A program made the translations under genes and the position numbers. A DNA stretch of 64,000 bases from Acidobacteriota bacterium (GTDB lineage Bacteria; Acidobacteriota; Terriglobia; Terriglobales; Acidobacteriaceae), in assembly GCA_021803035.1 (NCBI GenBank), contig JAJZME010000082.1, positions 1 through 64,000 of the forward strand, written 5' to 3'. Positions 49,254 to 58,795 of this stretch are shown here, piece after piece. The notes below the pieces were generated by a model. The model was not told the origin of the DNA. It saw nothing but the letters and a program-made list of their open reading frames with translations, and did no database searches. Numbering within the stretch: the first letter of the stretch is position 1; the number at the start of each line of letters is the position of its first letter.

Positions 49254-52085
49254 CTAAAACCCGAAAGTAACCTCCATTTCGACGGTGCGATTCCCTGGAC
49301 CGGGACCTGAGAAAGTCAGCGATTGCGGCTTGTTGAAGAGCGGTGAGAGCAGGACTCCGTCGGGCGGGCCATAATTCACCATATTAAAGAGATTGTTGAT
49401 GCTGGCAAGGAAGGTGAGATGGTACCTGCGTGGTGTGCCCTGTTCCAGTTGAATCGCGGCGCCGCCTCCGCTCAGTCCGCGTCCGCTTACGCTGCTGCCG
49501 CCGGCCCGGAAGCTTTGCCCTTTGCCTGCTCTTTTCAGTCGCGGGCCCACACCGACAACTTTGCTGACCAGCAATTGGATCTCGGCATTGGCCGGCCCGG
49601 TGCCCAAATCGAACGGCACAATCTTTTCGCCTTTGCCGGCAGGGTCCGTATCGAGGCATCCGAATTGTGTGGAGATGACGCCCGAAGCGCCGCAGACGCC
49701 GTAAGTCGGGCGCGCATTGAATTGGTTGTTGCCCGTCAGATCGTTGCCGATGGTGATGTTATAGGGAGTGCCCGAGCGGGCAAGCAGTGCCGAGGCAACG
49801 ACGATTCCGTAGGGCCCTGTGTAACTGTCGAGCAGCATAAGCTGGTTGCGAATGTCGAATACCGCGCGGCCATAATCGAAACTCGGATCCTGCGACACGG
49901 AGGGGAAATAATTCACTCCCTGTGTGTCGCTCATGGCATGGTTCAACGTATAGGTGCCGGTGACCACAAGGTGCCTCGTGCTGGCGCTGATGGTGGCAAT
50001 AAGCTGCTGCTGCTTGTAAGTTCCGCCGGATTGAAATTGATAGTTGAATGCCGCGGGCGTTGGTCCGGTGAGGGTATATGTTGCAGGGTTGAATGCAGGC
50101 GCCGTTACGTTGTCGGTCAAATACTGGTGGATGCCCTGCGTGTAAAGGTAGGTGACGTTTGCCATGATGCCTTTGGCGATCTGGCGATCCACTCCAATGC
50201 CACCCTGCATGTCGAGGGCCGCGTGAAAGTGCGGATCGATGGTGCGATAGGAGGGAATCGTGGCCGGAAGGCTGGTGAGCGCGGAGGCGGGCTCAGGCGC
50301 ATTGGGGTTGTAAAAGGTGGGGTTGGTGACGACGTAGCTGTGTTCGTTGATGCCGTTGTCATGAATGGCCTGCATGATGTAAGGTGTGCCGGCACCGCCA
50401 TTGAAGGCCGTGGGGCCGATAAAGCGGTCATAGAACCAGCCGTAGCCGGCGCGGATGACCGTCTTCGGTCTGCCGCCGTGTTCCCCAAAAGGACTCCACG
50501 CCAGATCCAGACGCGGCGCCCAGTCGGCGTGATCTTGAATCCGGTTCTGGCCCTCCAGGCGAAGGCCCATGCCCAGCTCGAAATCCCGACTCACACGCCA
50601 GTCGTCCTGAAAATAGATCGCGCCGTCGAAGAGAATGGCGCGCGCCACGGGATTGTTGATGACGGTTGCCGCGTATTGCGACGGCGTGCCCGCATGATAG
50701 GCGGTAACGCTATTGAAAAAGTAACTTCCGTTGGCGCCGGCCGTGGAGAAGTTTACGTCGCGGTGCAGGCGCAGGCGAAAGCCAAAGCGCATTGCGTGGC
50801 TGCCTACCGTTGCCGTTGAGTCGTTGCGCAGCACGATCACGTCCTCGTGATTGCTGGAGGTGCCCGCGCTGTTGCCTCCGGTGGTGAATGCGCCCTGAAC
50901 CGTAACGGCAGGGGCCAGAGAAACCGGCGTGTTGCTGTCGCTGTTGCGGTCCCAAACGATATGCGTTTCGTTCAGAAAATGAGCATTGAGAATGCTCGTT
51001 TCTCCGAACTGCAGTTCATTAAACGTGGTGACGTTGTTGCGCGCCTGCTGAGGAAGGCTGAGCGTGCCCACGCCCATGCCTGATTGCGTAAGCCGGTAGT
51101 ATGCATCGCGCACAGTGAACATGTTGCTCTTGCCGAGCTGAAAGTCGACGCGTGGGCCGATGGAAAGATAGGTGCTCGGCGTGGAAAATGTGTCGGCGAG
51201 CGTCTGCGCGGTATTTTGCGGATTGAGACCGTCCACCACGGTCTGCTCCTGGCGGTCGAGGCGCATGGCGTGGAAGAACCATGATGCATTCTTCGTCAAT
51301 GGTCCGCTGGCATCTCCATAGATCGCATAGAGGTAGTAGCTGGGCTGCCGGGCAATGAGCGGGTTGGCGGTGTTCAACGCGGAACTGTTGCCGTAGGTGG
51401 AAATATGGCCGTGAAGCTTGAGCGTGCCGGGCTTGGTGATGATATTGATGCGGCCGTACCCGATGCGGTCATACTCGGCGGAGAAGGGATTTTGATTGAC
51501 GCGGATTTCCAGGATGGAAGATTTGGGCGGAATCTGGCCGCCTTCGAACCCATCAATGTAGATCTGCCCGCCGTTAGGTCCGGCAGCGGGGCCGGCCAAT
51601 GCCTGCAGTTCACTCTTCAACTCGCTCGGATCGTCGGAGAGTGCATGGAGTGCGCGGCCCTGGATGATCGTTTCGCCGGCGCTGTGTTTAGAACTGAGTC
51701 CAACGCTGCGAACTGTGCTCTGGACGGTAACCTGCTGATGCTGCACCGCAATTGCCAGCGGCAGATTCAACACCTTCGTATGATCGGCGGCTACCGTGAC
51801 CTTCGAGATGGAGAGTGGCGCAAAGCCTTCGGCGCTGACGGAAACCGAGTACCGGCCGGGAGACAGATGGCGGAAGGCATAGCGGCCATCCGGGCCGGAT
51901 TTTGTGCTGCGCGTCTGGCTGCCCCGCGCTAGCGTCACGGTGGCGCCGGGCACAACCGCGCCCGTAGGGTCAACCACGGCGCCCTGCAGTGCGCCGGGTT
52001 GAGATTGGGCTGCGGATTGCGTCGGAAAGACAAGAACTGGCAAAAACGCAAAAAGCAGGCCCAACACCCTCGACTTCATGGTCAT
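49254..52085 (-). CDS. TonB-dependent receptor with carboxypeptidase-regulatory domain
   Basis: 943 residues from ATG 52085 (AAAGGGCACC upstream). It has a signal peptide ending near SAAQS. Residues ~30-110 form the CarboxypepD_reg Ig-like domain ([40 protein letters not shown]). A plug-like part follows with [20 protein letters not shown] and [19 protein letters not shown]. The rest is the barrel, ending in the outer-membrane terminal Phe (VEMEVTFGF). Such receptors are strongly expanded in acidobacteria for polymer or glycan uptake. The substrate is unknown; the galM-dtnK operon starts divergently 330 bases away. Confidence 0.93.
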   Translation of the reverse strand: MTMKSRVLGLLFAFLPVLVFPTQSAAQSQPGALQGAVVDPTGAVVPGATVTLARGSQTRSTKSGPDGRYAFRHLSPGRYSVSVSAEGFAPLSISKVTVAADHTKVLNLPLAIAVQHQQVTVQSTVRSVGLSSKHSAGETIIQGRALHALSDDPSELKSELQALAGPAAGPNGGQIYIDGFEGGQIPPKSSILEIRVNQNPFSAEYDRIGYGRINIITKPGTLKLHGHISTYGNSSALNTANPLIARQPSYYLYAIYGDASGPLTKNASWFFHAMRLDRQEQTVVDGLNPQNTAQTLADTFSTPSTYLSIGPRVDFQLGKSNMFTVRDAYYRLTQSGMGVGTLSLPQQARNNVTTFNELQFGETSILNAHFLNETHIVWDRNSDSNTPVSLAPAVTVQGAFTTGGNSAGTSSNHEDVIVLRNDSTATVGSHAMRFGFRLRLHRDVNFSTAGANGSYFFNSVTAYHAGTPSQYAATVINNPVARAILFDGAIYFQDDWRVSRDFELGMGLRLEGQNRIQDHADWAPRLDLAWSPFGEHGGRPKTVIRAGYGWFYDRFIGPTAFNGGAGTPYIMQAIHDNGINEHSYVVTNPTFYNPNAPEPASALTSLPATIPSYRTIDPHFHAALDMQGGIGVDRQIAKGIMANVTYLYTQGIHQYLTDNVTAPAFNPATYTLTGPTPAAFNYQFQSGGTYKQQQLIATISASTRHLVVTGTYTLNHAMSDTQGVNYFPSVSQDPSFDYGRAVFDIRNQLMLLDSYTGPYGIVVASALLARSGTPYNITIGNDLTGNNQFNARPTYGVCGASGVISTQFGCLDTDPAGKGEKIVPFDLGTGPANAEIQLLVSKVVGVGPRLKRAGKGQSFRAGGSSVSGRGLSGGGAAIQLEQGTPRRYHLTFLASINNLFNMVNYGPPDGVLLSPLFNKPQSLTFSGPGPGNRTVEMEVTFGF

Positions 52086-52413
52086 TAAGGTGCCCTTTCG
52101 TCTGGGGCTTGGCAAAATCCTCAATTGTGCCGCGTATGAGAGTTTAGACGCCGCAGGGTCGCTCGATGTTTCAACTGAGCAGCGGGCGGCGGTTCGTAAT
52201 CTCCTAATTTGACCCCTTGGATCGTCTGCGCGATCTCCCGAAGGCATACGGAACCATTTTACGCAGGGAAACCCCGCGTGCTATGGTGCTATTTTCCCCA
52301 CGTGGAGGATAGGGTGACGTTCGCACACGGACGTTCCAGGCAAAACCACAGAACTCAAGCGAGCGATTTCATGCATTGAAGTTATGTTTCCGGCGGCTGC
52401 CGCGTAAAGGGAG
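52086..52413. other. Divergent promoter region of receptor and galM
   Basis: About 330 bases between divergent genes. It presumably holds both promoters. No clear operator palindrome or riboswitch was recognised. Confidence 0.4.
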
Positions 52414-53460
52414 ATGATGATGTCGATATGGGGTCATACAGCGGACGGCACGGCCGTTCCCATTTTTACGCTGAAGAGTGGACAAATTGAAGTACGCGTC
52501 ACGGCCTATGGGGCCAAGCTGGTGAGCGTTCGGACGCCGGACAGCTCCGGCAAGGTGGCAGATATCGTGCTGGGGTTCGACTCGCTGGAGAGTTACCTGA
52601 ACGGCAAAGAGCCGCATTTGGGAAGCATCGTGGGCCGCTTCGGGAACCGCATCGCGCGAGGAGAGTTTGTCATCGACGGCAATCGCTATCAGATTCCAGT
52701 CAACAACGGGCCGAACGCGCTGCACGGCGGGCCGGTGGGCTTTGACAAGAAAGTATGGCAGGCGCAGGAGGTCCCGAACGGCGTCGAGTTCACGCTGGTG
52801 AGCCCGGACGGCGATATGGGCTTTCCGGGCAAATTGACCGCCAAGGGGCGCTACACGCTGACAGGCAACACGCTCCGCATTGACTACTCCGCCACCACGG
52901 ACAAGCCAACGGTTGTGAACCTGACCAATCACGCCTACTTCAACCTGCACGGCAACGACCAGGGCGTCATCCTGGACCACGTGCTGGAGCTGAGCGCTGA
53001 CCGCTTCACTCCTGTCGACGCCAATCTGATTCCGACAGGCGTCATGGCGCCGGTAGCCGGCACGCCGCTCGACTTCCGCAAGCCCGCGGTCATCGGAGCG
53101 CGCATCAACGACGACTACGATCAGTTGAAGCTGGCTTGCGGATACGACCATAACTTTGTGGTGAACGGTCATGCCGGCGTGTTGCGCCCGGCCGCGACTG
53201 TCACAGACCCGGTGAGCGGGCGCAGAATGACTGTAGAAACCACCGAGCCAGGCATGCAGTTCTACTCCGGGAATTTTCTGGATGGAACCTTCACCGGGCG
53301 GCACGGCGTGAAATTCGAAAGGCGCACCGGCTTCTGCCTGGAAACGCAGCATTTCCCCGATTCGCCGAACCACCCGGATTTTCCCAGCACCGTGCTGCGG
53401 CCCGGTGATACGCTCCACTCGGCTACGACCTTCTCTTTCAGCACCACCAACGCCGGATAG
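52414..53460 (+). CDS. galM: Aldose 1-epimerase
   Basis: Interconverts alpha and beta anomers of hexoses. 348 residues; ATGs at 52414, 52417 and 52420 follow a single AAAGGGAG site. Family motifs are GRFGNRIARGEF, NNGPNALHGGPVGFDKKVW (catalytic His), VVNLTNHAYFNLHG (second His) and the catalytic Glu in FCLETQHFPDSPNHPDFP. It is the first gene of a run with dtnK-like and pdxA2-like genes, 6 bases before the next. Confidence 0.95.
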   Translation: MMMSIWGHTADGTAVPIFTLKSGQIEVRVTAYGAKLVSVRTPDSSGKVADIVLGFDSLESYLNGKEPHLGSIVGRFGNRIARGEFVIDGNRYQIPVNNGPNALHGGPVGFDKKVWQAQEVPNGVEFTLVSPDGDMGFPGKLTAKGRYTLTGNTLRIDYSATTDKPTVVNLTNHAYFNLHGNDQGVILDHVLELSADRFTPVDANLIPTGVMAPVAGTPLDFRKPAVIGARINDDYDQLKLACGYDHNFVVNGHAGVLRPAATVTDPVSGRRMTVETTEPGMQFYSGNFLDGTFTGRHGVKFERRTGFCLETQHFPDSPNHPDFPSTVLRPGDTLHSATTFSFSTTNAG

Positions 53461-53466
53461 AGCGGG

Positions 53467-54762
53467 ATGGCTCGCATGCTGGTGATTGCGGACGATCTGA
53501 CCGGGGCCGCCGACTGCGGTGTGGCCTGCGCCGGCTACGGCCTGCGCACCATGGTCGCGCTGGACGATTGCGGCGATGCCGACGCGGATGTGCTCGCCAT
53601 CGATGCCGACACGCGAGCCGCTGCTCCGGAGCAGGCAGCGGCCCGCACGGCGCGGCTGGTGCGTGCGCATGGCGGCGGCAGGGAGATACTGGTCTATAAG
53701 AAGCTCGATTCCACGCTGCGCGGCAACGTTGCCGTGGAGCTGGCAGCTGCGCTCGATGCGCGGCGCGCGCTTGCCGGCAAAGATCGGCGTATTGTGGCTG
53801 TGCTGGCTCCGGCGTTTCCGGCCAATGGAAGAACGACCGTGAACGGCCGCCTGCTGGTGCATGGAAGACCGCTCGAAGAAACAGAGCTGTGGCAATATGA
53901 ACGAAACGAGCCGCCCGCGAGTATTGCCCGGCTGCTGGACGCAGCACAATTGCGCTCCGCGGTGGTGGATCTGAACACGGTCAGAGGAGACACTTTGCAG
54001 GACGCTATGATCGCCCTTGCGCGCGACGCGGACGTGCTGGTGTGCGACGCGGAAACTGACGCGGACCTGCGGATGATCGCCGAAGCCTCGCTGGTTCTGG
54101 GGCGCGAGACCCTGTGGGCAGGATCGGCCGGATTGGCATATCATCTGCCGCCCGCGGCGGGCCTCGTGCAGATGCAGGCCGAGGTTTTGCGCATCCCGCT
54201 GGCCACCGGATCTGCGCTGTTTGTCATCGGCAGCGGCTCCAGCGCTTCGCGTGAACAGGCGCAGCTTCTGGCCTCCTGCTCCGATATGCTGATGATTCGG
54301 ATCGCGCCATCTGTGCTGCGGGCCGGAGAACAGTCGCCGGAGTGGCTCCGTCATCGTGCCACGCTTGAGCGGGCTTTGGGCGCGCAACGCGATGCAGCCG
54401 TCACAATAGATGTAGAACCGCGCGCCGCATCCGCCGCTGTGTCCTCGCAGGAACCGTTGCTGGCCGCCGCGCTGGCTGATCTGGTGCTGCCCTTTGCGGA
54501 TGCGGTTGGCGCGCTGGTGGCGACGGGCGGGGAAACCGCGCGAGCAGTCTTTCGGGCCTGGGGCATTACCGCTCTGCACGTGGTGGGCGAAGTGGAACCA
54601 GGGCTGCCATACTCCATTGCCACCGGCTGGCGCAGGCTGTTGCCGGTGCTGACCAAGGCGGGCGGCTTCGGCAAACCAGAAACGCTCTTAAACTGCCGGC
54701 AGTTTTTGCGCAATCTCGACCGCGAAGGCGCAAAGCGGGCGGCGATCAACAAAAGGACTTGA
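53467..54762 (+). CDS. Four-carbon acid sugar kinase (DUF1537 family)
   Basis: 431 residues. The N-terminal domain has IADDLTGAADCGVACAGYG, which includes the catalytic Asp-Asp, and YKKLDSTLRGN. The C-terminal nucleotide-binding domain contains LFVIGSGSSASREQAQ and VATGGETARAVFRA. The family phosphorylates C4 aldonates such as D-threonate, L-threonate or D-erythronate. Paired with the next gene it matches the D-threonate route (kinase then PdxA2 dehydrogenase to DHAP), but the stereochemistry is not readable from sequence. Only 6 bases separate it from galM and 4 from pdxA2. Confidence 0.93.
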   Translation: MARMLVIADDLTGAADCGVACAGYGLRTMVALDDCGDADADVLAIDADTRAAAPEQAAARTARLVRAHGGGREILVYKKLDSTLRGNVAVELAAALDARRALAGKDRRIVAVLAPAFPANGRTTVNGRLLVHGRPLEETELWQYERNEPPASIARLLDAAQLRSAVVDLNTVRGDTLQDAMIALARDADVLVCDAETDADLRMIAEASLVLGRETLWAGSAGLAYHLPPAAGLVQMQAEVLRIPLATGSALFVIGSGSSASREQAQLLASCSDMLMIRIAPSVLRAGEQSPEWLRHRATLERALGAQRDAAVTIDVEPRAASAAVSSQEPLLAAALADLVLPFADAVGALVATGGETARAVFRAWGITALHVVGEVEPGLPYSIATGWRRLLPVLTKAGGFGKPETLLNCRQFLRNLDREGAKRAAINKRT

Positions 54763-54766
54763 ATCG

Positions 54767-55774
54767 ATGGAACGGCCAATCATTGCCATGACCATGGGAG
54801 ACGCTGCGGGTGTCGGCCCGGAGGTCATTATGAAGAGCCTCGGTCACACCGGGCTCTATGAAAAATGCCGCCCCGTGGTGATCGGCGATGCGGAGCGGCT
54901 GCGCCAGGCGGGGCGGATTGTCGGCAGCCGGCTTGAGGTGCGCAGCTTGGCCGAGGATGAACTGGGCCGCGCGGCCTATGAGCCGGGCACGGTGAACTGC
55001 ATCGATCTGAAACTGATTCCCCACGATCTGCCGTGGGGTAGGCTTTCGGCCGTGGCCGGCGACGCGGCTTATCGCTACGTGGAGGTTGCCGCGCGGCTGG
55101 CTGTGCAAGGCAAGGTCGCGGCCATCTGCACTGCGCCACTCAACAAGGAGGCGTTGCAGGCGGGCGGCCATCATTTTCCCGGCCACACGGAACTGCTGGC
55201 GCATCTGACCGGGACCGAAGAGGTCTCCATGATGCTGAGCACGCCCAAGATGCGCGTGCTGCACGTGACCACGCACATTGGCCTGATCGACGCCATCAAC
55301 AAGATCGAGCCCGGCCTGGTGGAGCGGACCATCGCACGCGGCCACGCAGCTCTGGCAAAGGCTGGCATCGCCAATCCCAGGATCGCTGTCTGCGGCATCA
55401 ATCCGCACGCCGGGGAAAACGGGCTTTTCGGCCACGGCGAGGAGGAAACCAAGATTGCTCCAGCCATTGCGGCCTGCCGCGGCAAGGGATGGAACGTGGA
55501 AGGGCCGCTACCCGCCGATACACTTTTTTTCCGCGCGCAGCGCGGCGATTTCGACCTGGTCATCGCCATGTATCACGACCAGGGCCACGGGCCGGTGAAG
55601 GCGCTGGGGCTGGAGTCGGGCGTAAACATTACGATTGGCCTGCCGGTGATCCGAACTTCAGTGGATCACGGCACGGCCTTCGATATTGCCGGAACGGGCA
55701 CAGCCGATGAGCGCAGCATGCTGGAGGCAATGCGGCTGGCCATTGAACTGGCCCCAGTGGAAGCGGCTAAATAA
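54767..55774 (+). CDS. PdxA2-type 4-phospho-aldonate dehydrogenase
   Basis: 335 residues. It is a PdxA-family metal-dependent dehydrogenase: TMGDAAGVGPEV, the metal-binding His residues in FPGHTELLAHLTG, HIGLIDAINK and MYHDQGHGPVKALG, and NITIGLPVIRTSVDHGTAFDIAG. PdxA proper makes PLP precursor, but this copy follows a four-carbon acid sugar kinase, the arrangement of PdxA2 that oxidises 4-phospho-D-threonate or -erythronate with decarboxylation to DHAP. A PLP role cannot be excluded. Confidence 0.9.
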   Translation: MERPIIAMTMGDAAGVGPEVIMKSLGHTGLYEKCRPVVIGDAERLRQAGRIVGSRLEVRSLAEDELGRAAYEPGTVNCIDLKLIPHDLPWGRLSAVAGDAAYRYVEVAARLAVQGKVAAICTAPLNKEALQAGGHHFPGHTELLAHLTGTEEVSMMLSTPKMRVLHVTTHIGLIDAINKIEPGLVERTIARGHAALAKAGIANPRIAVCGINPHAGENGLFGHGEEETKIAPAIAACRGKGWNVEGPLPADTLFFRAQRGDFDLVIAMYHDQGHGPVKALGLESGVNITIGLPVIRTSVDHGTAFDIAGTGTADERSMLEAMRLAIELAPVEAAK

Positions 55775-55883
55775 GGCCATGCCCCAACAGGCCAGCGACG
55801 ATTAGCAGGCCGCGCCGTCATTGGAGTTGGCAACGGCCTTATCAGCCTGTGGCAAAAGTCACGATTCCAGGAAACTTATCCCT

Positions 55884-55965
55884 CAGCGGCTAAAGGCGCA
55901 CTCATTTCAGGCTACTTATGGCAGGACTAAAGTCGTGCGCTTTCAAAACCAGACTTTCCCCCTGG
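55884..55965 (-). repeat. Two intergenic palindromic repeats, minus orientation
   Basis: On the minus strand 55921-55965 contains GGAAAGTCTGGTTTTGAAAG followed by CGCACGACTTTAGTCCTGC, closely matching the copy at 20827. A second palindrome (GTGCGCCTTTAGCCGCTGAG) lies at about 55884-55904. They sit in the ~280-base gap before the tRNA. Confidence 0.75.
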
Positions 55966-56055
55966 ACTCTTATGCTATATTTTGAAGGTGCGCAGAGGGA
56001 TTTTTGCGCTGTGGGACCATGTAAACTGTTGGATCCCGCACCTTTCCGCCTGTAA

Positions 56056-56131
56056 GGACGCGTAGCTCAACTGGCAGAGCATTCGGCTCTTAACCGACAG
56101 GTTGTAGGTTCGATTCCTACCGCGTCCACCA
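56056..56131 (+). tRNA. tRNA-Lys (anticodon CUU)
   Basis: A 76-nt cloverleaf with encoded CCA: acceptor GGACGCG/CGCGTCC, D-stem GCTC/GAGC, anticodon loop CTCTTAA (CTT), T-arm GTAGGTTCGATTCCTAC. The last 45 bases (56087-56131) form the left attachment core of the integrated element, and the gene is complete after integration. Confidence 0.97.
56087..56131 (+). repeat. attL core (45-bp direct repeat)
   Basis: The sequence from the tRNA-Lys anticodon loop (CTCTTAACCGACAG...) through the CCA end is repeated exactly at 62660-62704. Bases just outside differ on both sides, which defines the crossover segment. Confidence 0.95.
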
Positions 56132-56141
56132 ATACAATCAA

Positions 56142-57346
56142 TCAGTTAGGCCGCTTCGCTTCCGCGTTCCCTTTCGATACCGGGGAAAATACCGGGGACC
56201 CCGCTTCAATTTTGCCCCCGCTGATGCTCTCTACCGCGTCCCGCAGATCGTTCAGCGCGAAGTGACCGTAACGCTTCGCCATGAGCACCATTGTGGATGC
56301 GCTCCACCCTACGATCTTCGCAACCTTGGCAATCGGAATTCCGGCATTCAGCATCCGCGAAACCGCCGTGTGCCGCAGATCGTGGAACCGGCAAGCAAGG
56401 GGCGCAATCGCTTCTTTCGGGTCTGTCTCGCGGTTCGCGTCCGTCTCTTCCGTCTCGCCCTTCAGAATCCGCGCTGCCCGCAGTCTGGCCGCTTCCCATG
56501 CTTCCTTGATGGACCCTATCGGCTTGGACGGGTCAACGTGGTAAGCCTTGGGGCTGAATTCATCCCCGCCCGCGCCGTACCGCTCTGCCGGAAAGACGTA
56601 ATGCTCCGGCTTGCGATTCGGGAAGTGTGTAGACCAAAAGCTGAGGGCAGCAACGGCCCTTTGGCTGAGGGGAACAATGCGCCCGGTTCCGGCTTCTGTC
56701 TTGTCTTTGCCCCACTTCAAGCAGCGATTCTCAAAATCCACGTTGCCCCATAGAAGTGTGCGGATTGTTCCGTACCTTGCGCCCGTCTCAATCGCCAAGG
56801 TGACGAATGGAACCACTGACTGCAAGCCTGTAGCAGCGCCGTTTCCTCTTCTGGCGTGATGGCCCGCCCCACGTCATCCCGCGCTGGCAGCATCTTCACT
56901 TCCGGCTGCAAACGCGCCCACTGGCCGGAGCGTTTCAGAATCGCCCGCAGTGTCCCCACTTCCAGATTGACGGTTTTCGGCGAAGCGTCTTCATCCAACC
57001 GCGCTTGTTGATACCGGGCAATCTCCCGAGCCTCAATGTCGCAAATCAGTTTGCGGCCTAGCTCCGGGAGCAGGTGGGCAAGGTTCGCCTGTTCGATCTT
57101 CACTGAGCGCGGGGCGAGCGTGGCTTTCTTCATGTCCAGCCATTCATCCGCCGCAACCGAGAGCAAAAGGGGCTGCCGTTGCTTCCTGATGCCCGCTGCG
57201 CCCTCTTCCAGCGACCGGCGGCGCTTATCCTCAATCTTCAGGGCGAGCGTCTTGGAGCGCGTTCCTGTGCTCTCCCTGATGCGCTGGCCGTGGAAGAGAA
57301 AATCCATCGTCCAAACTTTGCTGCCCTTGTAGCGAAACACTGCCAT
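56142..57346 (-). pseudogene. Tyrosine-type site-specific integrase, frameshifted
   Basis: It starts at ATG 57346 (MAVFRYKGSKVWTMDFLFHG, an Arm-type N-terminus). The first frame carries the SAM-like core-binding domain to about 56825 (EEETALLQACSQ). The catalytic domain continues in a different frame (QSVVPFVTLAIETGARYGTI) to the stop at 56142. Joined, it would be about 400 residues, normal for the family. The catalytic residues are all present: Arg in GARYGTIR, HDLRHTAVSRML, the Trp/His position in IVGWSAS, and the Tyr in KRYGHF. A one-base indel at GCTTGCAGTCAG near 56825 separates the halves; it could be a true mutation, a sequencing error, or less likely a programmed shift. It ends 11 bases from the tRNA. 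Confidence 0.9.
56180..56202 (+). repeat. Putative integrase arm-type site, left
   Basis: A 23-bp block starting CCGGGGAAAATACCGGGG and ending ACCCC, containing two CCGGGGA units 11 bases apart. An identical block in the same orientation lies at 62519-62541. It is 48 bases from attL and lies inside the integrase 3' coding end. Confidence 0.7.
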
Positions 57347-57349
57347 AGC

Positions 57350-58039
57350 TCACTTCCCCCTTTTGGGCGGCACTAGGTCGCCTTTTTTTACCGCGCGGGT
57401 CAAAAAACGCAGGTCAATCCCGGTCTTTTGGGCAATCCAAGGTTTCCAATCCTGCTGAGGTTTGGCGCTTCGCCATTCACGGATTGCGGCTTTGGCGCGG
57501 AGTAGTTTTTCTTTGCGTTCGGCGGCATCGCGCTCCGCTGTTCGTGCTACGGCTGTCGCGGCGTTTCCACATCTCCGGGAGCAATAGACCTTTTGCGAGG
57601 CGCGCTTTTTGATGTAGTAATTCCCGCAACGCGCGCACGGCCCGCCGAGTTTCTCGCAAATGGGATTGGTGACAAGCGTTCCGAACATCCAAACCGTAAA
57701 TGCAAATCCGACTCCGCCCGGTATTTTGTCATCAGGTCCTGGTGGAGCGGTCAAGTACTCTCCGCGCATTCCCTTGTCGCTCGGCGCGAAAATTGGACGT
57801 TGTGCCCCATCTGTCAGGGCGCTCCAAACCCAGCCCCACTCCTGCGTGCTGAGCACAGCCTTCAGAGACGGCGCGGCCATCCATTCCCTGAGCAACGCGG
57901 CTAGTTCCTGCCCGTCAGCCCAATCCTTGCGTTCGTTCAGCACTTTGCAAAAGCCTTGGAGCCGGGCTTCGGGTGTGGCCCATCCCCATTCGCGCTGAAT
58001 CGTTTCGATATGCGATTTCGGTTTCACAAAATTAAACAT
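57350..58039 (-). CDS. Zinc-finger protein, 229 aa, next to integrase
   Basis: It starts at ATG 58039, and its stop is 4 bases before the integrase start, so the two are co-transcribed. Residues ~135-165 form a treble-clef-like zinc site: CARCGNYYIKKRASQKVYCS then RRCGN, resembling CGNR zinc fingers. The N-terminal part (IQREWGWATPEARLQGFCKVL...) is helical. The basic C-terminal part (KPWIAQKTGIDLRFLTRAVKK) looks like a helix-turn-helix. It may be a DNA-binding regulator of the element. I do not recognise the family exactly. Confidence 0.75.
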   Translation of the reverse strand: MFNFVKPKSHIETIQREWGWATPEARLQGFCKVLNERKDWADGQELAALLREWMAAPSLKAVLSTQEWGWVWSALTDGAQRPIFAPSDKGMRGEYLTAPPGPDDKIPGGVGFAFTVWMFGTLVTNPICEKLGGPCARCGNYYIKKRASQKVYCSRRCGNAATAVARTAERDAAERKEKLLRAKAAIREWRSAKPQQDWKPWIAQKTGIDLRFLTRAVKKGDLVPPKRGK

Positions 58040-58124
58040 AGCACGTAATAGACATGAAGAGCAATTGAATTATTTTGCATAATCTAGCGAGTTATGGATA
58101 GTGTGTATTCATACAGGAGAGCAA
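58040..58124. promoter_or_regulatory. Divergent control region of the element
   Basis: An 85-base AT-rich gap between the int-side operon and the plus-strand operon; it must contain both promoters. TTGCAT (58075-58080) with GATAGT (58097-58102), 16 bases apart, is a possible plus-strand pair. A CAGGAGAG ribosome site (58114-58121) precedes the HTH gene. No clear operator repeats beyond CAATTG at 58062-58067. Confidence 0.4.
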
Positions 58125-58337
58125 ATGTCTATTCACAATTCCAGGACACCGCACAACTTGTTGACCACTGAGGAATTCGCAGCGGCGCTCAGCTTGAGTC
58201 CTAAAACCGTTCGCCAGTGGGTCTGGATGCGGCGCGTCTCTTTCATCCGCGTAGGGCGCGCAATTCGCTTCCGCCCTGAAACCGTGAACGAAATCATTGA
58301 TCGTGGCACAATTCCTGCCCTGGAGCCGCGTCAGTGA
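58125..58337 (+). CDS. Excisionase-type helix-turn-helix DNA-binding protein
   Basis: 70 residues from ATG 58125 (strong AGGAGAG upstream); the longer GTG 58101 start is less likely. [20 protein letters not shown] and [20 protein letters not shown] form the winged HTH of the AlpA/Xis/MerR-like group. Such proteins direct excision or activate element operons. It is the first gene of the plus-strand operon and overlaps the next start (GTGA). Confidence 0.88.
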   Translation: MSIHNSRTPHNLLTTEEFAAALSLSPKTVRQWVWMRRVSFIRVGRAIRFRPETVNEIIDRGTIPALEPRQ

Positions 58338-58795
58338 CCGCCCGAGCCGTTGCCGATCTGCTCCACGCCCGGCCCGCTGGCCGTGGCAAGTGGACGGCGC
58401 AATGTCCGGCTCATCGGGACCGCTCACCGTCGCTATCAATCCGCGAAGGCGAGGACGGCAAGACGTTAATTCGCTGCTGGGCGGGATGCTCCACTGAGGA
58501 TGTGGTGAAGGCCGTCGGGCTGCGCATGGCCGATCTGTTCGCTGGTCCGCCTCCAACGGCAGAGCAAGGCCGCCAGATAGCCCAGGAACGCGACCAGCGC
58601 GATGCTGAGGCCCGCAATCGGCGCGCGGCGCATGGCGCGGCCTGTGACCGGCTGCGAAAGCTGGAGGCCGTCTGTGATTCTCTTGGCGAGCGATTGGCGC
58701 GGCAGCCGGACAGCGATGCAATTGCGGAATTGTTCCATGCGGCGTTGGACAAGCTGCGCGCTGCGGAGGCGACAGAAACGGAGTTGAGACCATGA
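58334..58795 (+). CDS. CHC2 zinc-finger primase-like protein
   Basis: 153 residues from GTG 58334. The N-terminal third is the primase zinc-binding domain, with [17 protein letters not shown] and [19 protein letters not shown] (Cys, His, Cys, Cys ligands). No Toprim catalytic domain follows; the rest is helical and charged. It probably cooperates with the DUF3987 protein in replication start, as split primase modules do in satellites and small plasmids. It overlaps the next gene by four bases. Confidence 0.9.
   Translation: MTARAVADLLHARPAGRGKWTAQCPAHRDRSPSLSIREGEDGKTLIRCWAGCSTEDVVKAVGLRMADLFAGPPPTAEQGRQIAQERDQRDAEARNRRAAHGAACDRLRKLEAVCDSLGERLARQPDSDAIAELFHAALDKLRAAEATETELRP

Noticed and set aside
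52369..54579. 736-aa ORF on the minus strand
   Set aside because: Antisense to galM and the kinase, which both have complete motifs.
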